Assembly: GCF_018129085.1 (NCBI RefSeq)
Contig: NZ_JAAGBB010000020.1
Span: forward strand, 1-64,000
Direction: 5' to 3'
From: Plastoroseomonas hellenica
Lineage (GTDB): Bacteria; Pseudomonadota; Alphaproteobacteria; Acetobacterales; Acetobacteraceae
Length of the DNA: 64,000 bases
Position 1 is the stretch's first letter, and the number at the start of each line of letters is the position of its first letter. The translations under genes and the position numbers were made by a program. The notes below the pieces were generated by a model. That model worked only from the letters and a program-made list of their open reading frames with translations, was not told where the DNA came from and did no database searches. Positions 1 through 7,712 of the stretch are shown here, piece after piece.

Positions 1-1
1 C

Positions 2-1108
2 TGGCGCTTCGACAAGCACCGCAGCGCGCCGGCGACGCGCGGCGCGCCGGGGCTTGAGCTCCTGGTCGACGACATCGCCGCGGCGGCGCCCGCCTGGCGG
101 GAGGCGGAGGCCGCGGCGCGCGGCGCGCTCTATGCGCGCGACCTGGTGTCGGAGCCCGCCAACCACCTGACGCCCGCGATCTTCGCCCAGCGGCTGCGCG
201 CGCTGGAAGAGCATGGCATCCGCGTGAAGGTCATCGGCCCGAAGCGGCTGCGCAGGCGCGGCTTCGGTGCGCTGGCCGCGGTCGGCCAGGCGGCCGCCTC
301 CGGCCCACGCCTCGTCACGCTGCGCTGGAAGGGGCGGCTCGACGTGAAGCCGGTCGCCTTCGTGGGCAAGGGCATCTGCTTCGATACCGGCGGCATCTCG
401 ATCAAGCCCGCGCTGGGGATGGAGGAGATGCGCGCGGACATGGCGGGTGCGGCCGCCTGCGCCGGCGCGGTGCTGGCGCTGGCGCTCCGGAAATCACCGG
501 CGCCGGTGATCGCGGTGCTGGCGCTGGCCGAGAATGCGATCGGCGAGGATGCCTATCGCCCCGGCGACGTGCTGACGACGCTCTCCGGTCGCACCGTCGA
601 GATCCTGGACACCGATGCCGAAGGCCGCCTCGTCCTCGCCGATGCGCTGCATCACGCCGCCCAGCATTACCGCCCGCGCGCGATGATCGACCTCGCGACG
701 CTCACGGGATCGGTCATCACGGCGCTCGGCCATCACCATGCCGGGCTCTTCGGCAACGATGCGGCGCTGGCCTCCGCGGTCGCGGCCGCGGGTGCCGCGG
801 TGGGGGAAGCGCTCTGGCCGCTGCCGATCGGGCAGCGCCACCGCGAGGACCTGAACAGCGATATCGCCGATATCCGCCAATGCGCCCCCTCCGGCAGCGG
901 GGTCTGGGGTGGCCGCTTCCTGCCGGATGCCTGCCACGCCGCCGCCTTCCTGCGCGAATTCGCGGGACAGACGCCCTGGGCGCATTGCGATATCGCCGGG
1001 GTCGAGACGCGGGATGCGGCCGATGCGCTCGGCCCCAAGGGTGCCAGCGGCTTCGGCGCCCGCATGCTCGACCGCCTGGTCGCGATGCGCTTCGAGACGG
1101 AGGAATGA
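2..1108 (+). CDS. Leucyl aminopeptidase family M17 (5' end outside window)
   Basis: Cytosolic metallo-aminopeptidase that removes N-terminal residues from peptides. The reading frame is open from base 2, so the N-terminus lies upstream; only the catalytic part is seen. Visible M17 motifs are the domain-junction segment LVSEPANHLTP, the metal-binding GKGICFDTGG, the Asp in MRADMAGA, and DTDAEGRLVLADAL with the Asp/Glu ligands and catalytic Arg. In proteobacteria pepA usually sits next to holC. Here holC follows 1.75 kb downstream with a peptide-binding receptor gene between. The stop codon is the first triplet of a palindromic repeat. The family call is firm; pepA versus a paralogue cannot be settled from the fragment. 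Confidence 0.93.
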   Translation, partial: WRFDKHRSAPATRGAPGLELLVDDIAAAAPAWREAEAAARGALYARDLVSEPANHLTPAIFAQRLRALEEHGIRVKVIGPKRLRRRGFGALAAVGQAAASGPRLVTLRWKGRLDVKPVAFVGKGICFDTGGISIKPALGMEEMRADMAGAAACAGAVLALALRKSPAPVIAVLALAENAIGEDAYRPGDVLTTLSGRTVEILDTDAEGRLVLADALHHAAQHYRPRAMIDLATLTGSVITALGHHHAGLFGNDAALASAVAAAGAAVGEALWPLPIGQRHREDLNSDIADIRQCAPSGSGVWGGRFLPDACHAAAFLREFAGQTPWAHCDIAGVETRDAADALGPKGASGFGARMLDRLVAMRFETEE

Positions 1109-1157
1109 GCGTGATCGCTTGAGGTGGAATCACCGAAAAGCGTGAATCACGCGATCA
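1106..1157 (+). repeat. Palindromic intergenic repeat, family A, single hairpin
   Basis: Starts at the TGA of the aminopeptidase gene. Outer stem GCGTGAT/ATCACGC, middle stem CGCTT/AAGCG and inner stem GGTG/CACC. Related copies lie at about 3356, 19010, 23224, 32306 (reverse), 34311, 44970 and 52501. Confidence 0.8.
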
Positions 1158-1219
1158 TGCGCCAGCCCGGCAGTTTGTCGTAGCCTGCCGGCGACCGTCA
1201 CCCCGGGGAGTTCCGTCGC

Positions 1220-2794
1220 ATGCGCTTCGCCGCCGCTTTCCTCGTCGCCTCTCTCGCCCTCGCGCCGGCGGCGCGCGCCCAGGCGTCGGAGCAGACGCTG
1301 CGCGTCGTGCTGATCAATGAGCTGACCAGCATCGACCCAGTGCAATCCACCGCCGCCTTCGTCCGCAACCACGGCTTCCTGATCTACGACCAGCTCTTCG
1401 CCCTCGACGGCCAAAGCGTGGCGCGGCCGCAGATGGTGGAGACGCACACGGTCTCCGCCGATGGCCTGACCCACAGCTTCACGCTGCGCGAAGGGCTCGC
1501 CTTCCACGACGGCGCTCCGGTCCGCGCCGCCGACGCGGTGCAGTCGATCCGCCGCTGGGCGGAGCGCGACACCGTCGGCCGCACGCTCGCCGCCGCCACC
1601 GCCGCGCTGGAGGTGGTGGATGAGCGCCGCTTCACCCTCCGCCTCGCGCGCCCCTTCGGGCTGGTGGCGGAAGCCCTGGCCCGTCCGACCGCCAGCGCCT
1701 TGTTCGTGATGCCGGAGCGGGTGGCGCGCACGCCCGCGGCCGAGCAGATCACCGATCCGACCGGCAGCGGCCCCTTCCTGTTCCGCCGAGCCGAATGGCG
1801 GATCGGCGACCGCGCGACCTATCACCGCAACCCGCAGTACCGCCCGCGGGACGAAGCGCCGGACGGGCTCGCCGGTGGCAAGCGGGCGCTGGTCGAGCGC
1901 ATCGAATGGCTCGCCATGCCGGATGCCGCGACCGCCGCTGCCGCCCTGCAGCGCGGCGAGATCGATTTCTGGGAACAGGTCAGCGCCGACCTGGTGCCGG
2001 TGCTGGAGCGCAACCGGTCGCTCACTGTCGCGCCGATCAATGAGGTCGGCTTCATGGTCTGGCTGCGCCTCAACCACCAGCAGCCGCCCTTCAACGATCC
2101 GCGCGCGCGACGCGCCCTGCTGCACCTCGTGAACCAGCAGGACGTGCTGAACGGGATCGGCATCCGCCCCGCCGACCAGCGCCCTTATTGCCCGGCCTAC
2201 TTCATGTGCGGCACGCCGCTGGAAAGCGATGCCGGTGCCGAAGGCCTGCGCACTATCGACATTCCGCGTGCCCAGGCGCTGCTGCGCGAGGCCGGCTATG
2301 CCAATCAGCGCGTGGTGTTCCTGAATGCCACCGACACACCGATCAACAACGCGGCGACCTTGGTGATGGCGGATGCCTTCGCGCGCGGCGGGCTCGCCAT
2401 GGACGTGCCGGCGATGGACTGGGGCACCGTCACCCAGCGCCGCAACCGGCGGGAGCCGGTGGAGCAGGGCGGCTGGAGCCTGTTTGTCACGGTTGCCAAT
2501 GCGCTCGATGCCGGCAACCCGCTGTCGAACCTCTACCTCGCGGCACCGGGCGCTGCCGGCCTGACCGGCTGGCCGGAGGATGCCGAGCTCGAATCGCTCC
2601 GCCGTGCCTGGTGGGAGGAGAGCGATCCCGCGAAGCGCGCGGAGATCCTGACCCGCGTGCATGCCCGCGCCTACCAGGTGCTGCCCTACATCAATGCCGG
2701 GCAGTTCCGCACCATGGCGGCCTGGCGCAGCACGGTACAGGGCGTTCGCCCGACCGCGGTCCCGGTCTTCTGGGGCGTGTCGAAACGGCCATGA
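1220..2794 (+). CDS. ABC transporter substrate-binding protein, peptide/nickel type (SBP_bac_5)
   Basis: Periplasmic receptor of a dipeptide/oligopeptide-type ABC importer. The 524-aa length is typical. Residues 1-20 form a Sec signal ending in ARAQA. Family features follow: an early 'SIDPVQS' segment, 'YDQLFALDG', the LREGLAFHDGAPVRAADAVQ block (residues about 90-110) that is a hallmark of the family, and NPQYRP around residue 200. No permease or ATPase genes are adjacent, so the partners must be elsewhere. It sits between the aminopeptidase and holC, which suggests insertion into an ancestral pepA-holC pair. A role in feeding peptides to the neighbouring aminopeptidase is only a guess. Confidence 0.9.
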   Translation: MRFAAAFLVASLALAPAARAQASEQTLRVVLINELTSIDPVQSTAAFVRNHGFLIYDQLFALDGQSVARPQMVETHTVSADGLTHSFTLREGLAFHDGAPVRAADAVQSIRRWAERDTVGRTLAAATAALEVVDERRFTLRLARPFGLVAEALARPTASALFVMPERVARTPAAEQITDPTGSGPFLFRRAEWRIGDRATYHRNPQYRPRDEAPDGLAGGKRALVERIEWLAMPDAATAAAALQRGEIDFWEQVSADLVPVLERNRSLTVAPINEVGFMVWLRLNHQQPPFNDPRARRALLHLVNQQDVLNGIGIRPADQRPYCPAYFMCGTPLESDAGAEGLRTIDIPRAQALLREAGYANQRVVFLNATDTPINNAATLVMADAFARGGLAMDVPAMDWGTVTQRRNRREPVEQGGWSLFVTVANALDAGNPLSNLYLAAPGAAGLTGWPEDAELESLRRAWWEESDPAKRAEILTRVHARAYQVLPYINAGQFRTMAAWRSTVQGVRPTAVPVFWGVSKRP

Positions 2795-2861
2795 TGGCAG
2801 GGGCTCGGCGATGGTTGTGTCGCCGGTCCCGCTCGCATGGCGGCGGAGCGCGGCGCCGGCT

Positions 2862-3323
2862 ATGGTCGCCGGCGTGACCGAGATCGGCTTCTATCACCTG
2901 ACCCGCACGACCACCGAAGCGGCCGCGCCCAAGCTGCTCGGGCGTGTGCTGGAAAGCGGCGGCCGTGCCTTCATCCTGATCGGCGGGCCGGAGCGCCTGG
3001 CGGCGCTCGACACCACGCTCTGGACCTGCGGCGACCCGGATTGGCTGCCGCACGGCACCGCGACCGCGCCGCATGCCGCCCACCAGCCGATCCTGCTCTC
3101 GCTGGAGGATGCGCCGCCCGCCAATGGCGCCCGCTTCCTGTTCCTGGTGGACGGCGCGGAAACGGCGCGGCTGCAGGACTACGACCGCGTCTTCGACCTG
3201 TTCGACGGCGGCGACGAGACGGCGGTCGCCGCCGCGCGCCGGCGCTGGGCGGCGGCCAAAACCGCCGGCCATGCCCTCACCTACTGGCAGCAGGGCGCCA
3301 AGGGCTGGGAGAAGAAGGCCTGA
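2862..3323 (+). CDS. holC: DNA polymerase III chi subunit
   Basis: Clamp-loader accessory subunit that links the replicase to single-strand-binding protein. The body runs from TEIGFYHLTRTT through GGRAFILIG, the LW..GDPDWLPHG segment, HQPILLS and NGARFLFLVDG to YWQQGAKGWEKKA at the end, which matches HolC along its length. ATG at 2862 gives 153 aa with a weak GCGGAG upstream; GTG at 2874 gives 149 aa and is the main alternative. A longer open frame upstream overlaps the preceding receptor gene and is not expected to be used. HolC is normally near pepA, in line with the gene order here. Confidence 0.9.
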   Translation: MVAGVTEIGFYHLTRTTTEAAAPKLLGRVLESGGRAFILIGGPERLAALDTTLWTCGDPDWLPHGTATAPHAAHQPILLSLEDAPPANGARFLFLVDGAETARLQDYDRVFDLFDGGDETAVAAARRRWAAAKTAGHALTYWQQGAKGWEKKA

Positions 3324-3355
3324 CGGCGCCTGCCGCGGGCTTCAGCCCGACGCTT

Positions 3356-3460
3356 GGAGCGCGATGACTTGAGGCGGAATCGCCGAAAAGTCTGAATCAC
3401 GCGATCAAACAAGGGGCTGGAGTATGATGCGTGAGCGCTTGCGAGCGCATCATACTCTAG
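3356..3460 (+). repeat. Palindromic repeat, family A, double hairpin
   Basis: First hairpin (3356-3407) has the GCGTGAT-like outer arms and the GGCG/CGCC inner stem. Second hairpin (3417-3460) is the near-perfect palindrome CTGGAGTATGATGCG to CGCATCATACTCTAG. It lies between convergent genes; the stop codon of the minus-strand lipoprotein gene (3457-3459) is inside it. Confidence 0.85.
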
Positions 3461-3777
3461 CGCGGTACCGTCTGCCCCGGCACCACCGGGCGCGTCGTGC
3501 CGGTGTCGAGCTGCGGCGCCGCGTCCCGGCCCGGGGCCGGATACACGCCTGGCGGCAGGTTCGGGTAGGGCTGCTGCAGGGTACCGCTGTTCGGCATGGT
3601 GCCGCCCTGCGCCTGGGGCAGGGTGCCCGTCAGCCCGCCATATTGCGCGGCCGGGGATGCCTGCCCGCCGGCGGCGGGCATGGCGGTCGTCGGCGGTCCC
3701 GAAGGCTGGGCGCAGCCGACGGCCGTAGCACCACAGAGCAGAAGCGCTGCGGTCAGCCGGAGATGTCCGATTGTCAT
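3457..3777 (-). CDS. Small proline/glycine-rich lipoprotein
   Basis: A 106-aa predicted lipoprotein of unknown function. The chosen ATG (3777) follows AGGAGA and gives a classical signal: short basic start, LTAALLLCGATAVGC, with Cys21 as the lipidated residue (lipobox AVGC). The mature part is low in charge and rich in Pro, Gly, Gln and Ala, with no recognisable domain, which suggests a disordered envelope-tethered peptide. The open frame extends 29 codons further upstream, but that would bury the signal peptide. Its stop codon comes from the downstream palindromic repeat. Confidence 0.72.
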   Translation of the reverse strand: MTIGHLRLTAALLLCGATAVGCAQPSGPPTTAMPAAGGQASPAAQYGGLTGTLPQAQGGTMPNSGTLQQPYPNLPPGVYPAPGRDAAPQLDTGTTRPVVPGQTVPR

Positions 3778-4007
3778 GTTCTTGTCTCCTGTCGACGTAA
3801 CAGCAGTGGCAAAGCCTCTCCGGTCGATAAGTTGCGTGCCCCGCACACCTGGCGGAAGCAACACCTGGAACTTTCGGCTTCCGTGCGCTTTCGGAATGCA
3901 TGCGGGTCACGAACCCGCCGGAACCTTTCCGGTTGCGGTTGCGGCTGCGTCGCAAGCCGGTCGCCGTCCACGTCCCGAAGAGCCTGCCCTGAGGTCGTTC
4001 AGGCCGT

Positions 4008-4589
4008 TCAGGCGGGCAGCTCGTAGCCGATGGCGGCCTCGACCTCGAGCGTTTTGCGGACGGCGTCCCGCGCCAGCATGCGGTCGTGGTGGCGGGACAA
4101 GTTCGGGAACTCGCCGGCCGCGGGTTGCAGCGAATTGCGGAAGCGCCAGAACAGGCGGAACAGGTGGATGTCGGCGATGGAATAAGGACCGATCGCCCAA
4201 TCGGCATCGCCGAGCCGGCGATCGGCCAGGCCATAGGCGATGCGCGCCTGGGCGAGGCCCTGCCGCCGTGCCGGATGCACGGTCGCCGCCAGGAAGGACA
4301 TCCAGGACACTGCCCGCGCTTCGGCTTCCGGATCGCCTTCGGGCAGCAGCCCCGCCCGCGGGTGGCGGCGCGCCAGGTAGAACAGGATGGCCGCGACCTC
4401 GGTCAGCGGGCGCCCGTCGATCAGCAGGGTCGGCACTTTCCCTTCGGGGTTGATCGCCAGGTAGTCCGGGTCGCGGTTCTGCCCGCGCGCGAAGGAGAGC
4501 GGCCGAAGGTCGAAGCGGATGCAGATCTCGTGCAGCGCGATATGCGGCGCCATGGAGCTGGACCCGGGCGCGCAGTAGAGCGTGAGCAT
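4008..4589 (-). CDS. Glutathione S-transferase family protein
   Basis: Cytosolic 193-aa protein with the two-domain GST layout. The N-terminal thioredoxin-fold half starts MLTLYCAPGSSSMAPHIAL and contains PEGKVPTLLIDG, with the cis-Pro, and LTEVAAILFYLA. The C-terminal half is all-helical, with the family's SIADIHLFR segment near residue 140. It probably conjugates or reduces hydrophobic electrophiles with glutathione; the substrate is unknown. ATG 4589 is preceded by GAGAAG; the much longer open frame upstream overlaps the PAP2-like gene and is rejected. The PAP2-like gene lies 91 bp upstream on the same strand, separated by a hairpin. Confidence 0.9.
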   Translation of the reverse strand: MLTLYCAPGSSSMAPHIALHEICIRFDLRPLSFARGQNRDPDYLAINPEGKVPTLLIDGRPLTEVAAILFYLARRHPRAGLLPEGDPEAEARAVSWMSFLAATVHPARRQGLAQARIAYGLADRRLGDADWAIGPYSIADIHLFRLFWRFRNSLQPAAGEFPNLSRHHDRMLARDAVRKTLEVEAAIGYELPA

Positions 4590-4629
4590 CTGGTCTTCTC
4601 GCGATGCTAGCCAAGGTGTCGCTGCCATA

Positions 4630-4653
4630 GAGCGCGTTTTCCGACACGCGCTC
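4630..4653 (-). terminator. Hairpin between PAP2-like and GST genes
   Basis: Perfect 8-bp inverted repeat GAGCGCGT / ACGCGCTC with an 8-nt loop, 27 bp past the PAP2-like stop. No clear U-run follows, so it could be a weak terminator or a processing structure. Confidence 0.35.
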
Positions 4654-4680
4654 ACGCGTCGAAAGGCATGCCGTGCGAGT

Positions 4681-5772
4681 TCACGCCCATTCGGCGCGGG
4701 CTTTTGCGAGCAACCCGTCAAGATAGACGGCAGCTTCGCCGACGTTGACGGGCTCAACAGGCTCGGTCGCTCCGAGCAAGACTGGGGCCTGATGGCGCTC
4801 TGTGTTGTCGGAATTTTGGGACGAGCTGCCGGAACCGCCGGCCGGCGTGCCGCGTACGGTCGGGGCGGAAAGAAAAAGCGGAAGAGATCGCGCGGCGATC
4901 TTGAAGCCGCAGCGCGTATCGCTTGGATAGTGCAGGCCCAGCACGTCCCGATTGCGGGCGATGCGGCGCGCCAGAACTCTGAGCGGCCCATGTTCTGCAC
5001 CTGCGGCGGGAATGATGGCAGTCGGCAGTACCTGCTCCAGGACCAGGGCGACCATCATCGCCTCGCAGGCATGGCCGCTCGGGTAGGATCCGTGGCCAGG
5101 CACCTCGATCGGTGGCATGAGCGCCGGATCCAGGCGTGAAGGACGCGGACGTCGGAAGATGCGCTTCCAGTACATGTCCTGGAACTGAGCGAACTGAAAC
5201 GCCAGGATGCACAGCTTGTAAGTGGCCGGATGCGAGCCTGAGCGAAAGTTCAGGACGCCCCGCATATAGGTCAACAATCCAGCCCGCTGCGCCAGCGCCT
5301 CATCGAAGACGGCGGCGCGGTATTCGATGAGGCTGCGCAGCTCCGTCAATTCAGCCGCTGTCCCCGCTTCATCGAAGCCATCAGCGCCGGGATCGATCAG
5401 GTCGCTCCAGGTCTTTGCCGGGGTGGTGCCTGTCGATTGCTGGACAATTTCACCGAGCGTAGCGATCGCGAACTTATCCAGGTCCCAGTCTGAGTCACGA
5501 AAATCGACCGTGGGAACCGGAGGCCAATCCGCACCCAGGAGACCAGGCCATCTCTGCCCTTGAAACACCAGAGGAGAGCCCGGCGGCAGGTCCGGGAGCG
5601 GCGCCGTCGAAGGCGAGATGAGAAGAGGGCGATAGATATCGGCGCCTCCCACGGTGCTGTCCGGACCGACCGTCGATCCAGCGCCAGCGGTTCCGCTCGT
5701 ACCGCTGGTTCCGCTGGCGGCACTTGTGCCGCTGGTACCGCTCGTGCCACTCGTTCCGCTGGTCGAGCTCAT
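4681..5772 (-). CDS. PAP2 / vanadium-haloperoxidase superfamily enzyme
   Basis: A 363-aa protein with all three motifs of the acid-phosphatase/vanadium-haloperoxidase fold: KRIFRRPRP (K-x6-RP), YPSGHA, and RNRDVLGLHYPSD (R-x5-H-x3-D). These residues bind phosphate or vanadate. The N-terminal 30 residues are a Ser-Gly-Thr repeat of disordered type, encoded by a run of near-identical 9-bp units at about 5690-5765. No signal peptide or membrane helix is evident. ATG 5772 is preceded by GGAGAAG. It lies 27 bp after the cyclase-TPR gene on the same strand and is likely cotranscribed. Base composition is less GC-rich than most of the window. Phosphatase versus peroxidase activity cannot be told from sequence. 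Confidence 0.85.
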   Translation of the reverse strand: MSSTSGTSGTSGTSGTSAASGTSGTSGTAGAGSTVGPDSTVGGADIYRPLLISPSTAPLPDLPPGSPLVFQGQRWPGLLGADWPPVPTVDFRDSDWDLDKFAIATLGEIVQQSTGTTPAKTWSDLIDPGADGFDEAGTAAELTELRSLIEYRAAVFDEALAQRAGLLTYMRGVLNFRSGSHPATYKLCILAFQFAQFQDMYWKRIFRRPRPSRLDPALMPPIEVPGHGSYPSGHACEAMMVALVLEQVLPTAIIPAAGAEHGPLRVLARRIARNRDVLGLHYPSDTRCGFKIAARSLPLFLSAPTVRGTPAGGSGSSSQNSDNTERHQAPVLLGATEPVEPVNVGEAAVYLDGLLAKARAEWA

Positions 5773-5799
5773 TGTCTTCTCCGCTGTGGACAGAGCAGA

Positions 5800-7587
5800 T
5801 CAAGCAGGCAGTCCCGCTTGATACAGATCGCGAGCAAATCGCTCCCGTAAGACAGGGTCCTTGAAGGGCATCCGGTTCGAAATATACTCAGTAACACTGA
5901 AGTCCGACTCAAGCGCGATGAGCCGCCGTGCGGCTTCCCTGGCTTCCTGAAATCGTCCTTGCGCGGCGAGAAGCGCTGCCTGCACGCGCCAACTCGATGC
6001 GTGAGCCGGATTGCCCCCGATCGCAAGGCATCCGTAGCGTTCTGCGCTCTGCAAATCGCCGGCTGTATAGTGGGCAATTGATAGAAAATGATGTTGATAA
6101 TATCGGAGCGGATCGTAGGGAGAAAGCCGCAAGCCGCGCTCCGCGTTGTGGATCGCATCGCTGCCACGCCCAAGATAGCTGAAAGTGGCGCTCGACAGCG
6201 TCCAAGCGATCGCGCTGTTCGGGCAGACCGCGAGTGCCCTTCCGAAACAATCCAGGGCTGTGTCGAAGTCGCGTCGCAGATAGGCGCTGTTGTGGCCGAG
6301 TACCGCGAGGGCAAGCGAGTTTCCTGGCTCCAGCGTCAGCGCCCGTCCGGCGAAGTCGAAGATGGCCGTGGCATCTGCTTCCCGATCCTCCGTCCAGCCC
6401 TGACCGATGCGCAGGCTGTGCCAATGCGCAGCCCAAGCCATCGCGAGAGCAAAGGACGGATCCTCTTCCATGGCGCGCTCCAGATGACGGCGCGCATGGA
6501 TGAATGCTGGGCGTTCGCTCGACGCCATCGCGTGCAAGCCACGGAGCATATGGTCATAGGCGGTCAGGCTCTCCGGACGCTTGCGCATGGCTTCGCGCAG
6601 TGTCGACGCGCGGATGCTGGGCGCGACACCGGCGACGATTCGCGTCGCCACATAGTCCTGAAGCTCAAAGATCTCGCGCTCGGGGGTATCGATCCGCTCC
6701 CCCCAGAGGTGCTCCCCTGTGATGCCATCCGTCAGCATCAATGAGGCATGCAGCCCGCCTCCTGCGCGCTTCAGGTCGCCGGAGACGATATATCGCACGC
6801 CGAGGGTCCGGGCGGCGTGCTGCGGCGATGGCTTTCGGCCCGCGAACATGCGTGCGCTGTCGGGCGCGATGACGAAAAGCTCCCGAAGCCCGGCAAGTGA
6901 TGCCACGACGTCCTCGACGATCCCGGATGCGAGGTAATCATCCAGCGGATCATCCGACATGTTGAGCAATGGCAGGACGGCCAGCGTCGGAAGCTGGGTG
7001 GGCGCCGGTGGCAATGGTACCGAGACGCTGCGGCGAGGATCCAGCGAGACCGCATGGACCGTCCGCGAGAGATTGCGCAGCGGCAGCTCGCCGAGGTCCC
7101 GCGTCGCTTTCCGATCCGCCTTGGAAAGCTTGGCCGACGCCTCGGTGGAGAGCAAAGTCCCGCCCGGGGTGCAATACTCCTGAAGTCTTGCCGCCATATT
7201 CACGGCATCGCCCAGAATGCGGTCGCCCTCGACGATGACGCTGCCAACGTGAATAGCGATCCGGAAAACGATGGGCGGATTCGGAGATGTCTCGCGCTCC
7301 GCCGCTTCTGACGCGTCATGCAGCGCCCGTGCCCAGGCCAGCGCTGCCTTGACGTTCGTGAACTCGGCGAGCGTGCCATCGCCCTGCACATCGACGATGC
7401 GGCCACCGAGCCGCTCCGCCACGGGGGTGACGACGTCATGGAACATCGCCAGCCAGCGCGAGGTCGCATCAACCTCGTCGGCGGCAGCCAGGATGGAAAA
7501 CCCTACAATGTCAGCAAAGGCGATCGTCGTAGAGCGCCGACGCAGGGGAGCAGTGCCGACATCGGTCGAAGGGGCCCCAGGGGACAT
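5800..7587 (-). CDS. Class III nucleotide cyclase with TolB-like and TPR domains
   Basis: A 595-aa signalling protein. Residues about 15-185 are a class III cyclase homology domain with both metal-binding Asp motifs (FADIVGFS and VQGDG) and the transition-state pair in NMAAR, so cAMP or cGMP synthesis is plausible. Residues about 205-310 resemble the TolB N-terminal-like domain often found in this architecture (LAVLPLLNMS...YIVSGDL). The rest is tetratricopeptide repeats, probably the input or partner-binding part. No transmembrane helix is evident. It is divergent from the S8 peptidase gene and upstream of the PAP2-like gene. The same cyclase|subtilase arrangement recurs 5 kb downstream. Confidence 0.9.
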   Translation of the reverse strand: MSPGAPSTDVGTAPLRRRSTTIAFADIVGFSILAAADEVDATSRWLAMFHDVVTPVAERLGGRIVDVQGDGTLAEFTNVKAALAWARALHDASEAAERETSPNPPIVFRIAIHVGSVIVEGDRILGDAVNMAARLQEYCTPGGTLLSTEASAKLSKADRKATRDLGELPLRNLSRTVHAVSLDPRRSVSVPLPPAPTQLPTLAVLPLLNMSDDPLDDYLASGIVEDVVASLAGLRELFVIAPDSARMFAGRKPSPQHAARTLGVRYIVSGDLKRAGGGLHASLMLTDGITGEHLWGERIDTPEREIFELQDYVATRIVAGVAPSIRASTLREAMRKRPESLTAYDHMLRGLHAMASSERPAFIHARRHLERAMEEDPSFALAMAWAAHWHSLRIGQGWTEDREADATAIFDFAGRALTLEPGNSLALAVLGHNSAYLRRDFDTALDCFGRALAVCPNSAIAWTLSSATFSYLGRGSDAIHNAERGLRLSPYDPLRYYQHHFLSIAHYTAGDLQSAERYGCLAIGGNPAHASSWRVQAALLAAQGRFQEAREAARRLIALESDFSVTEYISNRMPFKDPVLRERFARDLYQAGLPA

Positions 7588-7616
7588 GGTGTAAAAGGTA
7601 TCCTGCGCGACATTTT

Positions 7617-7644
7617 CTTATCGTTCCGGGCAAGGATTTTGCAA
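7617..7644 (-). promoter_or_regulatory. Candidate promoter of the cyclase-TPR gene
   Basis: Read on the minus strand, TTGCAA (7639-7644) is followed about 17 bp later by ATAAGA-like sequence, in a relatively AT-rich gap between the divergent genes. It is a weak match to sigma-70 hexamers only. Confidence 0.25.
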
Positions 7645-7712
7645 GCTTCGTATTGATGACTGACGGTGACGCTGGTTCCGTGGCTGAGCGGTTGAAGGGA
7701 GAGGGCAGCGCA

